Shown here: piece by piece, positions 10,901 to 21,270 of the stretch
Layout: every line of letters starts with the position of its first letter
Position numbering within the stretch: the stretch's first letter is position 1
DNA from: Elysia marginata
Lineage: Eukaryota; Mollusca; Gastropoda; Plakobranchidae
Direction: 5' to 3'
Length of the DNA stretch: 31,485 nucleotides
NCBI GenBank assembly: GCA_019649035.1
Contig: BMAT01006711.1
Location: 41,094-72,578 of the forward strand
Notes under the pieces: model-generated
What the model was told of the DNA's origin: nothing
What the model saw: the letters and a program-made list of their open reading frames with translations, nothing else
Databases searched by the model: none
Made by a program: the position numbers and the translations under genes

Positions 10901-11952
10901 AGTTGAGGGGAGACGGGATTCCAGCACACACCTGCCACGCTCCCAGTGACCCACTTTCTTCTTGTTTCAATCTCATAGAGAACAAGTTACTGAGAGTCTT
11001 GGTTTGGGTAATGGGCGTGACCTCTCTAGTGGGCAATACAAGTGTCATCATAGCACGGCTGATATCGGGGAGAACCACTCTACGGATGCCTTATGCACAA
11101 CTTGTCACACAACTAGGTGTGTCTGACCTCTTAATGGGAGTCTATCTAATTATAATAGCATTCAAGAACGTGAAGTTGGATGGCGAGTATGCTTTGCACG
11201 AAAACACTTGGCGACATAGCCGGCTCTGTAAGGCTGCGGGATTTTTGTCAACCTTATCCAGTGAAGTCTCATCCGTGTTGATCCTGCTCATCACTGTAGA
11301 CAGATTCCTTGTCATCAAATATCCTTTCGGTCAGCATCGCCTAACTCAATGTGGAGTTGTAACGAGCAGCATCATAGCCTGGAGCTTGGGTCTCATCTTG
11401 GCGGCAGTGCCATTGCTACCCTGGACAAAACACTGGGAGGTCTACTCCAGCAACGCAGTCTGCCTGGGCCTACCGCTGCTCCCGGAGAGGCGAGCAGGCT
11501 GGCAGTTCTCGACGATAGTCTTCATCGCTTTCAACTGTCTTCTGTGTCTGGTTATAGCAGTTGGACAGCTGGCGATCTACAAAGCAGCATCGGAAACTCG
11601 AGATAAGGCTCCAAGGTCGGGTACTCTTGGCCCAGATGAAGGACTGTCTCCGCGTATGAAGCAAGATCTCCTTCTGGCAAGACGGCTGGCAGCTGTTGCT
11701 TTCACAGATCTACTGTGCTGGGTGCCCATTGGAGTCCTGGGCTTTTTGGCACTTGATGGGCACGAGCTAGGGGGTGAGGCATATGCCTGGATGGCGATAT
11801 TTGTGATGCCAGTGAACTCAGCACTAAACCCAGTTCTTTACTCTCTGCCTGTGGTGCGGGGACATTTGGTGAAATTATTTGCCAAGTGCATAATATCAAA
11901 GAAGACAAAAAAGTTTTGTTCAGTGAACAACACAAGAACTACAGGAATTTAG
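7901..11952 (+). CDS. Main exon: vWA + C-type lectin + LDLa + LRR seven-helix receptor (GRL101/RXFP-like)
   Basis: A single open exon of 4052 bases ends with TAG at 11950-11952. The ATG at 8077 is internal: the frame is open upstream to an acceptor at 7899-7900, and those upstream codons encode the first strand of a von Willebrand A fold. In the inferred 1377-residue protein the order is: signal peptide 1-24; vWA-like about 46-272, with strand LILISDASSV (only part of the DxSxS metal site) and a later LVVIL strand; C-type lectin-like 317-446, with FIGL, FRWINE and CEW landmarks but no EPN/QPD calcium motif and WID in place of WND; LDLa modules near 526-556, 569-597, 600-623, 644-666, 724-749 and 771-800, of which the second (CDLFKDCVDGSDEEKC) and sixth (ICDGSEDC) are the most canonical; leucine-rich repeats 838-1024 with LNLSH/LDLS units, followed by the CC-P cap typical of LGRs; then seven helices from about 1059. 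GPCR signatures are GN in helix 1, SDLLMG in helix 2, DRF at 1161-1163 replacing DRY, FTDLLCWVP in helix 6 and NPVLY at 1337-1341, plus Cys residues before helix 3 and in the second outer loop. The LDLa/LRR/7TM core matches type C LGRs (RXFP, Lymnaea GRL101). These are plasma-membrane receptors that couple to G proteins. The ligand here is unknown. The gene looks intact. Confidence 0.93.
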
Positions 11953-11974
11953 AGAAGGCATAATGAATGGGCAT

Positions 11975-12001
11975 AATAAACAAGTAAATGAGTATAATAA
12001 A
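11975..12001 (+). terminator. Polyadenylation signals of the receptor gene
   Basis: Two AATAAA hexamers at 11975-11980 and 11996-12001 lie 23 and 44 bases after the stop codon. They imply a very short 3' UTR with cleavage near 12010-12030. Confidence 0.6.
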
Positions 12002-12039
12002 CATCTGATCAGTCGCATATACTAATGACTTCTTTCTTA

Positions 12040-12280
12040 ACATAGACCTGTTAATGTTATGAAATTTGAAGGCGACACTATTACCGTCATCATTTGCCAA
12101 ATGGTCTGAAGATACCTACTGCCTCCTTGATGTAAACAAAACCAATGAAGTGCTTATTCATGTCGAAATTAAGAGACTTCCTAACACCACCAACGACCAA
12201 AGACTAAGAAGTAGGCAGTGGTAGTGTCATCATATTATTTACCTTGAAGTTACTATGAGCAACAAATTCTCATAACATAC
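12040..12280 (+). pseudogene. Possible LINE reverse-transcriptase scrap
   Basis: VMKFEGDTIT near 12056 resembles the FADD catalytic box context (KFADDTT). After a frame change, LDVNKTNEVLIHVEIKRLP near 12130 resembles the LNxxKTKE(L/M)IVDFR segment that follows it in CR1/Rex1-like elements. The order and spacing are right but the fragment is short and heavily decayed, so this is tentative. Confidence 0.35.
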
Positions 12281-12289
12281 TCATTTGCA

Positions 12290-14870
12290 AGCAATTAATG
12301 ATATAGAAAACTAAAAACTACATTGTTGAATGAAATTAAAATATTGAATCTTGATAGGCAACTGAGAAATGTGCTCTTCACTGCAACACTTCATTGAGTC
12401 CTTACTACATGTAATGGGATTGAGAGCTTGATTGTTAATATCGTGTCATATACCCAACTCCCACCCCTTACGAGTAAAAAGCAATAGATCTAAAATTTAA
12501 GGTACTGAAAAGACTCAAAAAAAATCTTGATGGAAAAGTGAATGCGAAATTATTTAATTTGTTATACTCGTTGTAACTAACCAACCGGATCATCGAATAG
12601 AGATAGAATAGGCACACGGGGGGAAAAAACAACATCGTGTCATATGACATCTCTTTGTCTACCCCATTCCGCTCGAGTTCGAAGAAACCAGAGACCTTTC
12701 TCTCATCAAATTTATCAAGAGGGTACCTTTTGATACGGGGAAGATGACCACTATTACAAGCAACCATTAGCGGGGAAGGAGTTCAATTTTTTTTCAAAAA
12801 TCATTGAAAAAAAATTTAAAGACGCGGTGTTTGTCCCTTATTATTTCATCGGACCTTGCTTACACAGTCATAGTTTTTATTTCGAAGGCTTAGTGATATT
12901 TTAAAATTCATTTCGCTGCACCTATCTGTACTCTGTTCAAAGGTCGTTGACAATGGTTCTAACCTTAATCTACCTATTTGTGAAGAACTGTGTATCAAAA
13001 GTTGTTGATGAATCACATATCGTAAATTAGTTTATCGATATTACAGTTCAAAGACTGCAACTATTACATAATTATTTGTTTGTTTTTTGTGAGAGTACTT
13101 TCCCCCTGTATTGTCAACATGGACGGTCAATGGGAGTAAATCACTGAATTGTACGCAAGAGCATGCATGATTAACTTAAGTGGTCTAAGATTGTTTTATT
13201 TTAACAGCGTAATATGTTTTCTTATGAGATACAGAGAAATGTGCGCAATCTGCAATAATTAATGCGTAAAAGATTGTGTTTCCGAAGTTGTGACATAGAT
13301 TTCCCAAGTTGTGACGTAGATTTAGGTCACAAACATTAAAACTTTTCTAAGAGAACACTATTCCCAGGATGTATTGGACAAAAAAAAAAAAAGACCAAAT
13401 GCAGAAATATGCATCTAGGCAAGTGTTAGTATATATTTCTAGAAAACTGAGACATATCTATGATTCAGATTGCCAATCTCGAATCCATTCTCTAGATCTA
13501 ACTGTAATTTGGATATTTACCATTACAACTACATGCAGATCTATGACTGAAGTCATTGAATACCGGTAATTGAGATTTTCCAAAAGATCGAAGGTTCTGA
13601 AACTAAGAATAAAAAGCTATCGATGTGTGTGTGGGCTAGATTTCGGCGTCTTGAAAGTGAGGAATTTACTCGTATTTTACAAAACATCTTAGAAGATTGC
13701 ATTTTGCAGATTTAGATAACAGATATCTAGATCCAGAAATATACTGCTATCAATGTTAGTTTATTATGTATCCTAAGTCGTGAATGACTTTTGAAGTAGG
13801 CCCACTTTGCCATTAAATAGTAGATCACTGCATCAAGACAAGATCTACAAAAATTTACTGGAGGTTGAATGGACACGATGCACAAGACCTAATTACATGT
13901 ACAATAAAGATTCTTGACTGAACACTTCGGCTTTTCAAAGATAGTTTTGTTCTATGATTTTAGACAGTCGAAAGTAAAACCTAAATATCTATTTAACACA
14001 AGTACAGTTAAGAAGAAATTTTAAACGAAAAAGAAGATCCTTTCGAGCACTTGATTAAAAGATTACCCTCGATCACCCAAGATACAAGTGGATATTGGCC
14101 ACTGTTTAGTTTTGTGCCGATGAGAATCAAAGTGCTGTATTTCCCATACAGTTTTCACTGCAGATAGTGCAAATTGATTGTCCCGGTAGATTGAAATACT
14201 TTGAATCTGTTTTTATATTCATAAATCGGTGATGATTGAAAAAAAATTAATTAAAATACTAAAAACACGAATGAAAATGTGAAAAAAACTGTACATAAAA
14301 TCTTAATAAGCCATGTATTAGAAATGTTTATTTAACCTTATTCTTTTAAAAGAGAGATACGAACACAAAGAAACTTCTTGTAAAGGGCCATAAAATGTTT
14401 TTCATTCTTACTTCAACTACAATAAGAATTGTACAGAACATTGAGTGTGCAACATAATATAGTTAAAAAGAATTTTCGGGAGACCGATAGAATGTATTTC
14501 AACTTTTATTTCTGTTTTTTTTTTAATCAAAAGTAATAAGTTTTCACAATCCTCACTTTGAAAGCTTTTCAACAATGCATCAAAATGATTCTTGTCTTAA
14601 TTGCAGATTGTAATAAAAAAAAAAAAATTTGGTCTTATGTTAAACTTAGACGAATTCGAGACACAACACAAATCTCACGAGTAAATGTACTTATCTTTTT
14701 CGACTCAATTACCAAAGTGTACGCTTGTTAAAATACATCGTATTTCAAACAAAACCTTTGAACACAGGCAGGTACAATGAGTGCGTGTTTTGTATGACGG
14801 TAATTATTATGATATGCTGTACTGTATGAAATGGTGCGCCTACAGCCACAATGTATTTTGATCTGTAATA
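12290..14870. other. AT-rich intergenic DNA, no recognisable feature
   Basis: No ORF with recognisable domains, no tRNA-like boxes and no long tandem repeats are seen. Short ORFs at 12468-12767 (minus) and 13369-13569 (plus) show no recognisable domain. Several A and T runs are present. Confidence 0.45.
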
Positions 14871-14879
14871 ATATTACAC

Positions 14880-15000
14880 TATAATTATTTTTATTATTAT
14901 TGTTATGATTATTATTATTGCTATTATTATCATCATATTATCATTGATATTGTTATCACTATTACTATTATTATATCATTATTTTCATTGTTAGCATTTT
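14880..15000. repeat. Imperfect (ATT)n tract
   Basis: TTATTATTATTG-like triplets with frequent substitutions cover about 120 bp. This is a diverged ATT microsatellite. Confidence 0.85.
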
Positions 15001-15399
15001 TATTTAAAAAAATAATTGGTTCCTGAATCAAGTCATTTGGATAACGTCGTACTGGCCGGACCAACGTAAACACAATCATTCACGATATGATTTATGTACG
15101 ACCAAGCTTGTGTTTGTAACAGCTTGTTAGTCTGCATCTAGACCTATTTCTATTGTATGTGAGATATATATTTATCAGTAAGAAGTTGGTTTGTTGCGTT
15201 GTTTATATACTTGTCTCTTAACCAATGTAAATGCGTCGGATTTTGCACCTTCATAATTAAAAAGGCATTCTAAAATTTTTTTTCAACGTCTAAGCGTTCA
15301 TAATATCAATGTTTAATAAACGATACCTTAAGCTTGTTTGTTGATTTGAGGGGAAAAAGAGGAAATATAAACGCGTTTCGACATATTCTACAAATTTCG

Positions 15400-15751
15400 A
15401 CACAGCTTTCATATCTCAGGGCCGATTGTTTGGAAGAGTTTATTTTTGTCAGTCTAAGAGTCTGAATCTTTTTTTTTTATTATTTAAAACATCTCTGAAG
15501 ACTTATCTTTTTCAAAATTCATAACATGACCCCTAATTTAGAACACTCTACTTGGTTTAATAATGTAATGTTGAGTTTGCTAATGACGTACTCTTTTTCA
15601 GTTAAATTTTATCTAACGTGTCTTGATTGTATCAGGTATGCCACTGAAATTGCTTCAGTCTTTTTTGCTTATTTTCTGTCTAGCGCTTTGAAATTTTGTT
15701 TTACTTCAGTGCAAAAATCGCTGAAACAAAATATACTTGTTTTTATTACTA

Positions 15752-15775
<24 letters not shown>
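15400..15775 (+). mobile_element. Probable LINE 3' end with AGCGCTTTGA tail
   Basis: Near 15480-15515 a frame reads LFKTSLKTYLFQ, resembling the FKxxLKTHLF motif at the very C-terminus of many CR1/L2-like LINE proteins. About 170 bases later AGCGCTTTGAAATTTT and a second, mutated AAAAATCGCTGAAACAAAATA block precede an ATT and then ACT tail. The layout matches the tail at 230-290. No RT core is present, so this is a 5'-truncated or decayed copy. Confidence 0.45.
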
Positions 15776-16088
<313 letters not shown>

Positions 16089-16089
16089 T

Positions 16090-16436
16090 TTACAACTAGC
16101 TGAATATCCCGTTGTGTGAACGGTGGGAAAAATATGAAAACAGAACTCTACAAAAAGGCCTACCCACCGTAATTAAGGCCTAGATATATGGCCTCTTGTT
16201 GAGATAAATGTATATAAAATACAAACTTATGTGTATTGTAAATATAGAGAGATTCTTTGCTTTTTATGTGGTTTAACATTCTTAGTGTAAACATTATTTT
16301 AAGTTGGTTTTTTCTTTTTGCTTTTGCTTCGTTTGAATGCTCTTTTAATTTTTTTATTGTAAATTTAATCGACGTGTAAATCGATGTAAATGTAACTATT
16401 GTGATATTATCACAGCTCCGCAAAGCATCTGTGATG
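16090..16436. other. Non-coding spacer
   Basis: No recognisable gene or element. An 87-codon minus-strand ORF here is Lys/Ile-rich without a known domain. Confidence 0.4.
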
Positions 16437-16438
16437 GA

Positions 16439-16473
<35 letters not shown>

Positions 16474-16529
16474 TATTATTATTATTATTATTAATTATTA
16501 TTATTAATTATTATTATTATTATTATTCT
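16437..16529. repeat. (TTA)n microsatellite
   Basis: About 90 bp of ATT/TTA triplets with three phase breaks (TATATTA, TTAATTA and TTAATTA). Confidence 0.95.
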
Positions 16530-17800
16530 GGACTAATAGTGCATAAACTGAAGTTAAGACATTGTTGTTTTTTTTTTTAATCAATGATATTAGAATTTTC
16601 ACAAGCATAGTTCTGGTTCCTTATATTTTATAAGGTTAGAAATACAAAATTCTAGTTTTTCTGCAGACTGATGTTTTTCACTACAAAAGAACTACAAAAA
16701 TGCTTTGTCATGCGGCAGTTTTTGTACCTCAAGTCTCATCTAAGCGACTTGTGCCTGGTTTACCCTCGTTGCATCATATATATGTAGTTATTAGATAAGG
16801 CTACACTCAGCACTTTTCTGACCTATGTAGCATCTCCTCACAATAGAGTGCAACATAAATAACTTTTGGGCAGAATCTCTATTTTAATAACACCTTTGGT
16901 GTCCCACAACACAGCACTCATCAACTGTCATTAACGCACTTTAAATTACAAGTAGGAGGGGAATGACCCATGTCCCTACGCCATGGAACCACGCTTGATT
17001 TCTGGATCATGTAAAGCACCAATGTCTCATCACCTGTCCAGTTATCAGATTCTCCAGAAAACAATTAGCCAGTCCTCGATTACTTCTTCTTGCTCCAATA
17101 TCTTTTAGCAGGCGTGGATTACTTCTAGGATATTTCTTCCGTCGACAATCAAATGACGGTATCAAATTTGTCAAAATGTTCTCAGAGACACTGACCCTGC
17201 GAAATTTTTGGTCTATTGCCAACTGCTCTGGCGCCCACGTTGCTGGGACGTCTGCACCTCAAATTTCGATCTATGTTTTCGTGAGTCTTTAAAAAATTAA
17301 GGGCATGTGCTTGTATTTGGTTTTGTCCGATATAGTCAAATTTGTGGACCCTTCTTAAACTTTAGACTTTCCTTCTGTACTCACATGTCTTGAGTATGTT
17401 CATTTTCTTGAGTTTATGCTACAACCACAAATGACGTAAAAATTTATCAGTTATTGCGTGACGAACCTCTATTGTGCGAGCTCTTCTGTAGGGTGGACAA
17501 TTAAGCTAAAATACTCTGAATCTTAGCTTATGGACTATCCAATTCCTAAAGGGAAACTACTCTAAACGCATAGATTTATGCAACAATGCTATTCATGTAG
17601 GTCTATAGTTTTTCCAGCCGACATGATCATCCTCATAAGGCAAATAGTTATTATGCAACAAATTATACAGGAACAAATGATGCAACGATTATGTTGGTAA
17701 GATTTTAAATTACAAGCACATGTATAGAAAACATGCAGGTTGATTTGTTGTTTTGATAGAGTTTTTCTAATGTCTTTTTATTCCATTTCCGTTATCTGTG
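16530..17800. other. Intergenic DNA, one unresolved minus-strand ORF
   Basis: The region 17007-17222 on the minus strand encodes 71 codons rich in Arg. It ends in a tract (GQVMRHWCFT) loosely like the Cys-rich tail of some piggyBac-type transposases, but no ordered Cys ligands can be shown. Nothing else is recognised. Confidence 0.3.
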
Positions 17801-17802
17801 AA

Positions 17803-17806
<4 letters not shown>

Positions 17807-17840
<34 letters not shown>
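17807..17840. repeat. (AT)n microsatellite
   Basis: An uninterrupted TA/AT run of about 34 bp. Confidence 0.95.
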
Positions 17841-17846
<6 letters not shown>

Positions 17847-18081
17847 TCTATTTAAACAAGCAAGCTGATTATTTTTTTGTTTTCGCTAATCTTTAAAAAA
17901 AATTAACAATATGTTAAAAGATCGTTTGAAATTAATTTCTGTTGAGGCACAATAACATTGATGGTGACGGCTTGCGTTTGGAAATGCTAGGCAAAATCAT
18001 TTTAAAGGCAAACTTGGTAGATTTTTAGATTTTTCTCTCATTGTCTTGTCTTACTGTGTTTCTTGTTTAATTTCTTAATCT

Positions 18082-18192
18082 CTGTCTGCCCCCCCCCCCT
18101 CACTCTCTCTCTCTCTCTCTCTGTCTCCCTTTCTCTCCATCTATCTTTCAATCCATACATCCATCTATCTATCTGTTCATCTTTCTATCTAA
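18082..18192. repeat. Poly-C, (CT)n and (ATCT)n compound repeat
   Basis: A C run at about 18090-18099 leads into CTCTCTCT (18102-18122). An imperfect ATCT/ATCC tetranucleotide repeat follows to about 18192. Confidence 0.9.
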
Positions 18193-18339
18193 ATTAGAAT
18201 ATTACCTTAAAACTTTGACAGTCGTTGCCCTTACAAAATTGTTTCCCTTAGCCATTCGGCCTAGTCGGCGTCCTGGCTAAGTTCTTCAGACGGACATGAT
18301 TGTAGACAGTTATCTTGAAGTTATCTAGATGGTAACGTT

Positions 18340-18383
18340 TTTTATCTATCCATCTATCTATCTAGCCTATCTACCCATCTATA
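18340..18383. repeat. (ATCT)n tetranucleotide repeat, left of the inverted repeat
   Basis: TATCTATCCATCTATCTATC-type units with a few substitutions. They lie about 55 bp upstream of the hairpin at 18438. Confidence 0.85.
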
Positions 18384-18437
18384 AAAGTAATTGTACATTA
18401 ACACAATAATCAAGTGTTCAACATTATTGGAGCATGT

Positions 18438-18600
18438 TATTAATTATAGATCTACCTTTCTATGTCATGAGCCTAGACACACAGTGTTTTATGGATGTCT
18501 CCACTCCTCGCTTCCCAAATGATGTCTTCTGAGGAGTGGAGATATCCACGAAACACTGTGTCTAGGCTCATGACATGGGTAGGTAGATCTAAGATTAATA
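18438..18600. repeat. Long near-perfect inverted repeat (foldback/hairpin)
   Basis: Left arm 18438-18509 and right arm 18531-18600 are reverse complements over about 70 bp with roughly ten differences, separated by a 21-base loop. The best part pairs GTCATGAGCCTAGACACA with TGTGTCTAGGCTCATGAC; the loop-proximal ends pair CTCCACTCCTC with GAGGAGTGGAG. As RNA several differences become G-U pairs. TCTA repeats lie on both sides. It could be a small foldback element (MITE-like) or a transcribed hairpin; no transposase or clear target duplication is visible. Confidence 0.85.
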
Positions 18601-18662
18601 TCTACCCATCTATCTACCTTTCTATCTATCTATCTATCTATCTTTCTATCAATTTATCTTTC
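18601..18662. repeat. (TCTA)n tetranucleotide repeat, right of the inverted repeat
   Basis: TCTACCCATCTATC then a pure TATC run at about 18624-18645, followed by diverged units. Confidence 0.9.
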
Positions 18663-18949
18663 AATAATATCATTAAATTGAATAGCCTTATGATTGATGT
18701 TGTTTCTGATGCTGGTGTTTCTTTTGGTTTTAGGACATGACATTCAATGATTTTTTTCTTACTATAAACTGCTTAACATTAGACTTCTACCGTTGAATGA
18801 AATTAGCGATAATAAAATGCATGTTAGAAAGTTCAAAGATTTCATTTCTGTGTTATTTACAAGCATCGCATTTCATTTGCCATTTCTTCGAAATAAATGA
18901 GAAAAAAATTTAAGCTCTCTGATTCTTATCTTTTCCCTCCACTCTCTAC

Positions 18950-19009
18950 CCATCCATCCATTCATCCATCTCTCATCTCTCTTTCTCTCTCCCTTTTTCT
19001 TTCTCTCTC

Positions 19010-19046
<37 letters not shown>
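18950..19046. repeat. (ATCC)n and (TC)n compound microsatellite
   Basis: ATCCATCC units near 18952-18970 pass into imperfect and then pure TC dinucleotides (about 19014-19044). Confidence 0.95.
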
Positions 19047-19049
<3 letters not shown>

Positions 19050-19700
19050 AGGCATATAATTATGTCTATCTATCATGAGCGGACATCATCTGAGTTTTTT
19101 TTAGGAAAAGATTCGTTCATGTACTAATTTTTAAGACCTTATTCTGCACCATAGATATCTTTGAAATTCATATTTAAAGCATAGACATGGGGCTATGATT
19201 GCTTTGAGTCCGACACTCAGACCTTGCATGACTGTAGCGACACATAGGTCTAATAAACTTCCGATTAGGATGAGAATTAAATCTAAATAATCTCTATGGC
19301 ATTTCCTAGCACAAATTTGGGTTACCATAAAAGAGCCTTCCCCATTAGGACATAAATGGGCATAGTTACACTTAGACAAAAACTGACAAACATAAGATAA
19401 TTTTAGTATTAGTCTATTCAGCGGTTTTTCTAAAACCAGTGGTCCAATGCAGATTTAGATGTCATTACAGTACATTCATGGGCATAAAACTATCAGAAGA
19501 GTGATAAGAGACATAAAAAGTGAAAGCGATGGCGATGTACAACTTATTTGAGTGCATAAAAAATATCACAAGGGTGGAACTCTTCACGGTTCGGGCCACT
19601 CATAGCATAGTGCTGTTAGTAAATCGTTCTTTATAAAGCATTTTTTATGGAAAAGATATCCCCATCCCAAGGACATTTTTTTGACATTTTGAACATATCA
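19050..19700. other. AT-rich spacer, no recognisable feature
   Basis: Neither strand shows a recognisable domain. The 82-codon minus ORF at 19131-19379 is unsupported. Confidence 0.4.
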
Positions 19701-19717
19701 AGTTTCTCCATCTTTGT

Positions 19718-19746
19718 CCCTCTTTCTCTTTATCTCTTTTTCTCTC

Positions 19747-19792
<46 letters not shown>

Positions 19793-19950
19793 TCTCCTTA
19801 TCTCTATCTCTTTTTCGTCTTCATCATCCCTCTAGTTTTCTAAAATATTATGTTTTGTTAATCTGTGTTTGTTCCTTCCTTCGATCTCTGTCTGTCTGTC
19901 TGTTTCTCTCTGAATGTCTGTCTGTGTCTCTGTCTGTCTTTATGTCTGTC
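19718..19950. repeat. (CT)n followed by (TCTG)n microsatellites
   Basis: CT dinucleotides occupy about 19728-19800, with pure runs at 19751-19778. A TCTG/TCTC tetranucleotide repeat follows at about 19885-19950. It directly borders the piggyBac remnant. Confidence 0.9.
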
Positions 19951-19965
19951 TAAATTTTATTCTCC

Positions 19966-20690
19966 TGGCCAGATGATCACAGCGGACGAGCAGCTTGTTC
20001 CCTTCCGTGGCCGCTGCAAATTCATCTAAATCCCATCCAAGCCCGATAAGGATGGCATAAAATTCTTCTGGGCTTGTGATGCGGAATCTACCCATTGCGA
20101 GGCCTTCCATATTTTGGCGAGGAGACCACCTCATCACAGTATTCACACCAACACAGAGACAGATCAGTATGTGTTAGGGCATGAGTTGTTACTTCCCTCC
20201 AGAAGACTTCCACGGAAGTAGACGCAATATCACGAGCGACGATTTTTTTTCAGATTTAACAATTGCTGGGTCACTGGCTAAGAAAAAAAGCTTACACGTG
20301 TGGGAACTGTGATGTAGAACAAAACTTTCCTTCCCAAAGACTTCCAGGGGAAGAAAGCACTCTCATTTGATGCCTCCAACTTCCTATTCAGGCAAGACCC
20401 AAGCCTTGTTTCATATCAACGCAAAAGAAACAAAAATGTACACATGTAATCCGGATGATTACAATGTGCAACAAACCATAGGTATCTGAAAACAAAGGCA
20501 AACCCGAGATAGTACTGGCATACAACGAAATTCAAGGTGGAGTTGATGCTGTATATCATAATGTCTCGAAGGGTTCACGGTCCTGCGGAAGACTTAAGGT
20601 GGCCCCTGGTCATTTTCTTCAACGTCATTGACTTTTCCTGCCTTGCTGCACGCGCTGTCTACATATTTAAAATTTCGACTACCACCTAAT
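19966..20690 (+). pseudogene. Dead piggyBac transposase, C-terminal half
   Basis: The plus strand reads ITADEQLVPFRGRCKF, a stop, then IPSKPDKDGIKFFWACDAES. This is the conserved core of the piggyBac DDE transposase, with the second catalytic Asp in DEQ. Further on are RNITSDDFFSDLTIAGSLAK and GTV near 20230-20310, SLVSYQRKRNKNV near 20400, NPEIVLAYNEIQGGVDAV near 20490 (the family's GVD motif), and WPLVIFFNVIDF near 20595 after a frame change. The stop, several frameshifts and absence of the N-terminal half mark it as a broken copy. The 5' boundary coincides with the TCTG repeat. No terminal repeats were identified. Confidence 0.88.
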
Positions 20691-20928
20691 CTTATGAGCT
20701 TAACGGACAAGCATTGTTACTCAATATTAGTCGCTCTCCTGCTGTATCCCAAGCTTCAATAATACCTATATTGTTAATGCCGCAGGCGGATACACTCTCG
20801 ATTAATACCTTTTTTTAAAGGCATGTGTCCTCATTCTGCAACTTTCAATTTTGGACTCCTTTTACATTAAGGACTCTTTAAAAGCCATAGATTATTACTG
20901 TCGTGTATTTTGATCATGTGTGCGTCAA

Positions 20929-20952
20929 GCAATGGTTTCACACATCATACGT
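20929..20952 (+). repeat. Partial 42-bp minisatellite unit left of the SINE
   Basis: CAATGGTTTCACACATCATACG here is the same text as the units of the array that resumes at 21271. The array was therefore split by the SINE. Confidence 0.85.
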
Positions 20953-21270
20953 GTGGCGTCGTGGTCTAGTGGTAGATGCTCAGCTTTCGGATCAAGAAGT
21001 CCGGGGTTCGAGTCCTGCTTTCGGCAGGTCGATGTTTAGTCCTTGAGAAAGACTATTTACACACATTTCTTCGCCCCACCCATGCGTTAAACGAGTACCC
21101 GACTATAGGCAGTGAAAGATCTTGTTGGAGTGCTAGAGTGATGCGCTTAACTAGCTGCTCCTCTGTGATTTCAAATGTACTTTGGTTGGAATGGCCTGTC
21201 GGGGGACCCATGTAAAGCGCTTAGAGCACTTTAGTGGATAAGCGCTATACATTATAAAAACGCTGTTTTT
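20953..21270 (+). mobile_element. tRNA-derived SINE inserted in the minisatellite
   Basis: The head has a perfect polymerase III A box, TGGTCTAGTGG (20962-20972), and a perfect B box, GGTTCGAGTCC (21005-21015). A roughly 200-bp tRNA-unrelated body follows and ends in AAGCGCTTAGAGCACTT and AAGCGCTATACATTATAAA. That end resembles the tails at 230-290 and 15685-15745. TACGT occurs on both sides (20948-20952 and 21271-21275), consistent with a short target duplication inside a minisatellite unit. The intact promoter boxes suggest a relatively young copy. It is not a functional tRNA gene, because it continues well past the tRNA-like part. Confidence 0.85.

Noticed and set aside
12468-12767. Minus-strand 99-codon ORF as a gene
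   Set aside because: Low-complexity Phe/Leu-rich end, no domain, no splice or promoter support.
17007-17222. Minus-strand 71-codon ORF as a transposase C-terminus
   Set aside because: Only loose resemblance; no ordered Cys pairs or neighbouring transposase motifs could be identified.
20953-21025. Functional tRNA gene
   Set aside because: The A and B boxes are perfect, but the sequence runs into a SINE body and tail and no convincing full cloverleaf with paired acceptor ends was found.
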